From positions 1 through 9,473 of the forward strand of contig JAQSDT010000009.1 in assembly GCA_029946075.1 (NCBI GenBank): a DNA stretch of 9,473 nucleotides. Reading direction: 5' to 3'. The notes under the pieces are model-generated. The model did no database searches. It was not told the DNA's origin and saw nothing but the letters and a program-made list of their open reading frames with translations. This stretch comes from a bacterium (GTDB lineage: Bacteria; Pseudomonadota; Alphaproteobacteria; Rhizobiales; Xanthobacteraceae). Within the stretch, counting starts at the first letter, position 1. Every line of letters starts with the position of its first letter. Shown piece after piece: positions 5,893-9,473 of this stretch. The position numbers and the translations under genes were made by a program.

Positions 5893-7509
5893 ATGCCCGC
5901 AGCGGAAAACCTCCTCAACGCGCCCGAATTCACCGTCTCGGAACTGTCGTCCGCCTTGAAGCGGACGGTCGAGGACGCCTATGGCCATGTCCGCGTCCGC
6001 GGCGAAATCTCCGGCTTCCGCGGGCCGCATTCCTCCGGGCACTGCTATTTCGCGCTGAAGGATGAGAGCGCCAAGATCGAAGCGGTGATCTGGAAGGGCG
6101 TCCACTCCAGAATGCGCTTCAAGCCCCAGGAGGGGCTGGAGATCATCGCGACCGGCAAGCTCACGACCTATCCGGGCTCGTCGAAATACCAGATCGTCAT
6201 CGAGGCCATCGAGCCTGCCGGCATCGGCGCGCTGATGGCCTTGATGGAGGAACGCAAGCGCAAGCTTGCCGCCGAGGGCCTGTTCGACGAGGCGCGCAAG
6301 CAATTGCTGCCGTGGCTGCCCGAGGTAATCGGCGTCGTCACCTCGCCGACCGGCGCCGTCATCCGCGACATCCTGCACCGCCTGCAGGACCGCTTTCCGC
6401 GCCGCGTGCTGGTGTGGCCGGTCAAGGTGCAGGGCGAAGGCTCGGCCGAGCAGGTTGCCGCCGCGATCCGCGGCTTCAACGCGCTGCCGGAGGGTGGGCG
6501 CATTCCCCGCCCGGATCTGCTGATCGTCGCGCGCGGCGGCGGCTCGCTGGAGGACCTCTGGTCGTTCAACGAGGAGATCGTGGTCCGCGCCGCCGCCGAA
6601 AGCATGATCCCGCTGATTTCGGCGGTCGGCCACGAGACGGATATTACGCTGATCGATTTCGCCGCCGACAAGCGCGCGCCGACGCCGACCGCCGCCGCCG
6701 AAATGGCGGTGCCGGTGCGCAGCGAATTGTTCGTCGAGGTCGAGAGCCTCGCGCGCCGCGCCATGATTTGCTGGCAGCGCGGCCAGGAGAGCCGCCGCAC
6801 CGAACTGCGCGCCGCCGCCCGCGCCCTGCCCGCCGCGAGCGAACTGCTCGCGATCCCGCGGCAGCGGCTGGATCATCTCGGCGCCGCCCTGCCCCGCGGC
6901 CTCAAGGCCAATACCCACGCCCATCACCGCCGCTTCGCGCATGTCAGCGCCGGGCTGACGCTGAAAGTGCTGCGCGGCCAGGTCGCGCACGCCAACCAGC
7001 GGCTGATCGCATCAGGCGAACGCATCAAGCTTTCCGCCCGCGCGCTGCTGCGCAGCCGGCGCGAGCGATTTGCCGGGCTGGAAGTCAGGCTGAAGGCCTC
7101 GAAGCTTTCCAACGCGCAGGCGCAGCGCAACGCCATCGCGCGCGACCGCGAACGCACGCAGCGGCTCGCCGAGCGCGCCCGCCGCGCGCTGGTCACGGCG
7201 ATGCAGCGGCTCGACGCGCGGGTCACCCATAGCGGTCAATTATTGTCGGCGCTGTCCTATCGCGGCGTGCTCGCCCGCGGCTTTGCGCTGGTGCGCGACG
7301 CGCAGGGCCACGCCGTCCACGCCGCCGCAGCTGTCGGGCCCGGCGCGCATCTGTCGATCGAATTCGCCGACGGCCGCGTCGGCGCTACGGCTGACGCCGA
7401 TCGTCCGCAGGCGACGGCCATGACCGAGAGCCCGCCCGCTCCACGCGAAGCCAGGCCGGCCGCGCCGAAGCGCATCGTCAAGCCGATCGATCAGGGCAGT
7501 CTGTTTTAG
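5893..7509 (+). CDS. xseA: Exodeoxyribonuclease VII large subunit
   Basis: A 538-residue XseA, the catalytic subunit of exonuclease VII, which with several small XseB subunits degrades single-stranded DNA to oligonucleotides in repair. Residues about 10-105 form the OB-fold DNA-binding domain (FTVSELSSALKR, VRGEISGFRG, GHCYFALKD). The catalytic domain follows with GVVTSPTGAVIRD (147-159), ARGGGSLEDLW (213-223) and SAVGHETD (243-250), then DKRAPTPTAAAE. A long Arg/Ala-rich helical region (about 280-450) is the coiled coil that carries XseB. The last 50 residues are Pro/Ala-rich and close with the typical KPIDQGSLF. It is longer than E. coli XseA (456), mainly in the helical part and tail, as I recall for Rhizobiales. 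A TTG at 5857 or GTG at 5872 could extend it, but MPAAENLLNAPEFTVSELS fits family starts; no start has a strong ribosome site. xseB is not in the window. Confidence 0.96.
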   Translation: MPAAENLLNAPEFTVSELSSALKRTVEDAYGHVRVRGEISGFRGPHSSGHCYFALKDESAKIEAVIWKGVHSRMRFKPQEGLEIIATGKLTTYPGSSKYQIVIEAIEPAGIGALMALMEERKRKLAAEGLFDEARKQLLPWLPEVIGVVTSPTGAVIRDILHRLQDRFPRRVLVWPVKVQGEGSAEQVAAAIRGFNALPEGGRIPRPDLLIVARGGGSLEDLWSFNEEIVVRAAAESMIPLISAVGHETDITLIDFAADKRAPTPTAAAEMAVPVRSELFVEVESLARRAMICWQRGQESRRTELRAAARALPAASELLAIPRQRLDHLGAALPRGLKANTHAHHRRFAHVSAGLTLKVLRGQVAHANQRLIASGERIKLSARALLRSRRERFAGLEVRLKASKLSNAQAQRNAIARDRERTQRLAERARRALVTAMQRLDARVTHSGQLLSALSYRGVLARGFALVRDAQGHAVHAAAAVGPGAHLSIEFADGRVGATADADRPQATAMTESPPAPREARPAAPKRIVKPIDQGSLF

Positions 7510-7526
7510 CGAGCAGTTTCTTTCTC

Positions 7527-7557
7527 CGTCATGCCCGGGCGTGTCCCGGCCATGACG
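7527..7557. repeat. REP-like palindrome between xseA and the DLH-like gene
   Basis: Arms 7527-7539 and 7545-7557 pair over 13 positions with one C/C mismatch, around loop CGTGT. The core GTCATGCCCGGG/CCCGGCCATGAC matches, from memory, a palindrome family scattered in Bradyrhizobium and Rhodopseudomonas intergenic regions. It lies between convergent stop codons (7509 and 7563), so as RNA it could form a hairpin that helps end both transcripts, although no long T run follows on either strand. Confidence 0.7.
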
Positions 7558-7562
7558 AACAC

Positions 7563-8402
7563 TCAACGCGCCAGCCATTCGGCGACGCTCTTCTGCGCCT
7601 CCGATCGCGCTCCGGCGTCGGTGCCGATATGACCGCGTTCGGGCAATGCGGCGTCGGCGGTGGCGGCGATCGAACGCAGCGGTACGTTGGCGCGATCGAA
7701 TTCATGCGCCGCACCCGGATAGACCACGATCCGCGTCAGCGCGCTGCGGCCGCGGGCGCCCTCCACCATCTGGCGGCAGGCGGTCGGCGAACTGACGTCG
7801 TCCTGCGCGCCGATCAACAGCAGCGTCGGCACCCGCGTGCTCCAGCCGAGGCCGGAGGACAGCCGGCAGTCCGGATAGAACGCGATGGCGGAACGGAAGT
7901 CCGGTTCGGCGCTCCTCGCCGAGGATTGCGGGCGCACCGCCCACAGCAATGCGCTGGCGCCGTTGGCCCAGCCCATCAGGCTGATGCGGTCGCGCGCAGC
8001 CCAGGGCTGCTGCTGCAGCCACTGCCACGTCGCCTTGATATCGGCCACCCGCTCGCGGCGGGCGAGCACGCGGCGCTCGCGCTCCTTGACGCGGCATTGC
8101 GGCCCCAGCTCGCGCGAGCCGTAACTGTCCGGCAGCAGCACCGCGTGTCCGGTCTTCAGCAGTTGCTCCACCCAGTCCCGGTAGCGTGGCAGCACGGCTT
8201 CGGCATGCGCCCCCAATCCGCCACAGGCATGCAGCGCGATCACGGTAGGAAACGGGCCGGCGCCCTCCGGCTTGAACAGCTGCGCATGCAGCGTCAGGCT
8301 GGGCGCGGGAATGTCGACCTGGTTCGGCGCCGGCAACGACGAAGCCCGCGCTCCGGGCGCAGCCAGAAGCGTCAGGAGCAGCGTTGCTGACAATAAGCGC
8401 AT
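7563..8402 (-). CDS. Exported dienelactone hydrolase-like protein lacking the usual nucleophile
   Basis: A 279-residue alpha/beta-fold protein with a signal peptide (MRLLSATLLLTLLAAPGARA, AxA cleavage after residue 20), so probably periplasmic. Family features are the strand pair before ALHACGGLGAH, an arginine-rich helix (VKERERRVLARRERVADIKATWQWL), Asp201 in GAQDD and His233 in YPGAAHEF. The nucleophile elbow, usually GWSNGG or GxCxGG, reads GWANGA with Ala146, so the catalytic Ser or Cys is missing while Asp and His remain. The protein may be a non-catalytic binding protein or use another chemistry. Three in-frame ATGs exist (8447, 8420, 8402). I chose 8402 because GGCGGAA lies just upstream and it opens the signal peptide directly; 8420 would give a more basic n-region (IRRKPMR). 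It converges on xseA and diverges from the DUF2093 gene. Confidence 0.82.
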   Translation of the reverse strand: MRLLSATLLLTLLAAPGARASSLPAPNQVDIPAPSLTLHAQLFKPEGAGPFPTVIALHACGGLGAHAEAVLPRYRDWVEQLLKTGHAVLLPDSYGSRELGPQCRVKERERRVLARRERVADIKATWQWLQQQPWAARDRISLMGWANGASALLWAVRPQSSARSAEPDFRSAIAFYPDCRLSSGLGWSTRVPTLLLIGAQDDVSSPTACRQMVEGARGRSALTRIVVYPGAAHEFDRANVPLRSIAATADAALPERGHIGTDAGARSEAQKSVAEWLAR

Positions 8403-8595
8403 CGGTTTCCGCCGGATCATGATGGCGCTGCGGGCAGAGCGGAGCATGCACGCAAGGCTACCATGCAGGCGAGCATAAAATCATCACAAGTCGGTGGGTT
8501 TCCGGAGCGGACAGGTCGACCTATTTATGATAGAGCGAATCCTGAAAATACACTTAAGTCCCGGCCTTGCGGCCGGCCGATCGGAGAGTTTGACG
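8403..8595. promoter_or_regulatory. Divergent intergenic region, DLH-like gene / DUF2093 gene
   Basis: About 190 bases holding start signals for both genes. Bases 8466-8560 are more AT-rich than the surroundings. TATGAT at 8526-8531 (plus) and TATGCT at 8477-8472 (minus) are possible -10 elements, but neither has a good -35 at normal spacing. An in-frame plus-strand ATG at 8527 could extend the DUF2093 protein by 23 residues, but it has no ribosome site. Confidence 0.3.
8561..8576 (+). promoter_or_regulatory. GC-only hairpin just upstream of the DUF2093 ribosome site
   Basis: CCGGCC (8561-8566) and GGCCGG (8571-8576) form a perfect six-pair stem with a TTGC tetraloop, ending six bases before GGAGAG at 8583-8588. 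In the messenger it would be a stable 5' leader hairpin close to the start. It could affect translation or protect the 5' end. No T run follows, so it is not a terminator. Confidence 0.45.
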
Positions 8596-8598
8596 GTG
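8583..8598 (+). promoter_or_regulatory. Ribosome site fixing a GTG start for the DUF2093 gene
   Basis: GGAGAG at 8583-8588 is followed after 7 bases by GTG at 8596-8598, giving the N-terminus MLNKFG, which is the normal start of the family. A TTG at 8590 is too close to the site, and the ATG at 8527 has none. Confidence 0.7.
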
Positions 8599-8820
8599 CT
8601 CAATAAATTCGGTGCCTCCGGGCATGGCGAAGCGCAGGTACAGTATCTCGATGGCGATTTCCGCGTGATCTCGCCGGGGACCTATGTGCGCTGCGCCATC
8701 AGCGATGTGCGGATACCGCTCGATGAACTCAAGTACTGGAGCGTCGATCTGCAGGAGGCCTATGCGCTGCCGGGCACCGTGCTGCAGCGGCATTATCCCG
8801 GCGCGCTGAAGCAGGGCTAG
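8596..8820 (+). CDS. DUF2093 domain-containing small protein
   Basis: A 74-residue soluble protein that begins MLNKFGASGHGEAQVQYLDG, continues with DFRVISPGTYVRCA and IPLDELKYWSVDLQEAY, and ends HYPGALKQG. These blocks match DUF2093 as I know it, a short family nearly restricted to alphaproteobacteria and often beside lpxK. Its function is unknown. The single Cys (in VRCA) and lack of a second Cys pair argue against a zinc ribbon in this copy. No membrane segment or signal is visible. The GTG start rests on the ribosome site and the family start; a longer frame opens at 8494 (GTG) or 8527 (ATG) but adds non-conserved residues. It is convergent with lpxK, 36 bases away, with a palindrome in the gap. 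Confidence 0.85.
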   Translation: MLNKFGASGHGEAQVQYLDGDFRVISPGTYVRCAISDVRIPLDELKYWSVDLQEAYALPGTVLQRHYPGALKQG

Positions 8821-8824
8821 GCGT

Positions 8825-8861
8825 CGTAGCCCGGATGGAGCGGAGCGCAATCCGGGCTACG
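8825..8861. repeat. REP-like palindrome overlapping the lpxK stop codon
   Basis: Perfect 12-base arms at 8825-8836 and 8850-8861 (GTAGCCCGGAT core) enclose a 13-base loop. On the plus strand GTTCTTTT follows, so the element could also act as a terminator for the DUF2093 gene. The core with its GGAGCGGAGCGCA loop resembles a repeat family common in Bradyrhizobium intergenic DNA (from memory). The right arm contains CTA at 8857-8859, the reverse complement of the TAG stop of lpxK, so the repeat invades the 3' end of that gene. Confidence 0.75.
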
Positions 8862-9473
8862 GTTCTTTTCCGAACTGCTTTTCCCGCGCCTTGAACAAGC
8901 GATCGGCCGCGAATTTCCGCAGCAGCGCCGTATCGTCGAATTCCAGCGTCACCGGGAGCGGCACGATCTGCTCTGACCAGCCCCGCAGTCGCACGAAATC
9001 CTTTTCCGTCGTCACCAGCGTCAGCCCGTCGCGCTTGCCGTCCGCCAGCAGGCTCTCGATCTCGCCTTGCGTATAGGGATGATGATCGGCGAAGGCGCGC
9101 TGGCGTACCACATCGACGGCATTCGATTGCAGCGTAGTGAAAAACCGTCCGGGATCGCCGATGCCCGCGAACGCCAATACGCGCTTGCCGGCGAGCGACG
9201 CGAGCTGCGCCCGATCCGGCTTCAGATGCGCACGCAACACCGGCTTGCCCTTCGCCATCATCTCGCCCGCCAGCGCATCGGCGGCCGTGCCGTCGCCGAC
9301 GATCACCAGTGCATCGGTGCGCGCGAGCTGCGGCTGCAGCGGGGCGCGGAGCGGGCCGGCTGGAAACACCTGCCCGTTGCCGAGGCCGCGATGGCTGTCG
9401 ATCACGATCAGCGCAACGTCCTTGACGACGGCGGGACTCTGGAAGCCGTCGTCCATCACGATCACGGTGGCGC
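8857..9473 (-). CDS. lpxK: Tetraacyldisaccharide 4'-kinase, C-terminal part
   Basis: The last 205 codons of lpxK; the frame is open through the right edge, so the start is not here. LpxK phosphorylates the 4' position of the tetraacyldisaccharide-1-phosphate at the inner face of the inner membrane to give lipid IVA. Visible motifs are VIVMDDGFQSP (the DDGxQ motif), the RGLGNGQVFPAGPLRAPL block and VLAFAGIGDPGRFF. DHHPYTQGEIESLL and TLVTTEKDFVRL complete the family pattern. The Walker A loop and N-terminal membrane helix, roughly the first 125-130 residues, lie outside the window. A GTG at 9465 is internal (Val in the family), not a start. The stop codon lies inside a palindromic repeat, so the last few residues may have been altered by its insertion. 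Confidence 0.95.
   Translation of the reverse strand, partial: ATVIVMDDGFQSPAVVKDVALIVIDSHRGLGNGQVFPAGPLRAPLQPQLARTDALVIVGDGTAADALAGEMMAKGKPVLRAHLKPDRAQLASLAGKRVLAFAGIGDPGRFFTTLQSNAVDVVRQRAFADHHPYTQGEIESLLADGKRDGLTLVTTEKDFVRLRGWSEQIVPLPVTLEFDDTALLRKFAADRLFKAREKQFGKEP

Noticed and set aside
5761..6990. 409-codon open frame on the minus strand
   Set aside because: It is antisense to the conserved part of xseA, with biased composition and no motif. It would also run through the operator and ribosome site of the hydrolase operon.
6312..7232. 306-codon plus-strand frame inside xseA
   Set aside because: It is a shifted-frame shadow of xseA, made largely of Arg, Ala and Pro, with no start signal of its own.
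1..9473. Phage, integrative element, insertion sequence, CRISPR array or RNA gene
   Set aside because: No transposase, integrase, regularly spaced repeats or tRNA-like cloverleaf was found on either strand. The only repeats are the isolated palindromes described.

Overview
The window is GC-rich, almost fully coding DNA from an alphaproteobacterium, most likely the Bradyrhizobium/Rhodopseudomonas group (Nitrobacteraceae). Three things point there: the partial protein at the left edge closely resembles, as I recall it, the N-terminus of the Rhodopseudomonas palustris fluoroacetate dehalogenase; purD, xseA, a DUF2093 gene and lpxK sit close together, as is familiar in Rhizobiales; and two intergenic palindromes have the look of dispersed repeats common in Bradyrhizobium. 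No tRNA, rRNA, CRISPR array, transposase or phage gene was seen, and no gene-free stretch exceeds about 195 bases.

Layout. 1-138 (-): 5' end of an alpha/beta-hydrolase of the haloacetate dehalogenase type, cut by the window edge. 268-1500 (+): acyl-CoA dehydrogenase divergent from it, closed by a strong intrinsic terminator. 1675-2457 (+): HpcH/HpaI-type aldolase with a probable TTG start. 2473-3756 (-): purD, convergent with the aldolase. 3866-5757 (-): a tight three-gene unit, transcribed as membrane-anchored alpha/beta hydrolase, six-pass membrane protein, then small winged-helix regulator, ending in its own terminator. 5893-7509 (+): xseA, divergent from that unit. 7563-8402 (-): secreted dienelactone-hydrolase-like protein with alanine at the usual nucleophile position. 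8596-8820 (+): short DUF2093 protein with a GTG start. 8857-9473 (-): C-terminal two thirds of LpxK, running off the right edge.

How the genes work together. The housekeeping genes (purD for purine synthesis, xseA for DNA repair, lpxK for lipid A) form a chromosomal backbone. The accessory genes between them are mostly catabolic hydrolases, an acyl-CoA dehydrogenase and an aldolase, typical of metabolically versatile soil bacteria. The best candidate for a small undescribed unit is the hydrolase/membrane protein/winged-helix operon, with an unusual three-half-site operator-like sequence just upstream of its first gene. This is a plausible locally regulated module rather than a demonstrated new system. 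The other points of interest are the nucleophile-less DLH-like protein and the lpxK stop codon lying inside a repeat arm.
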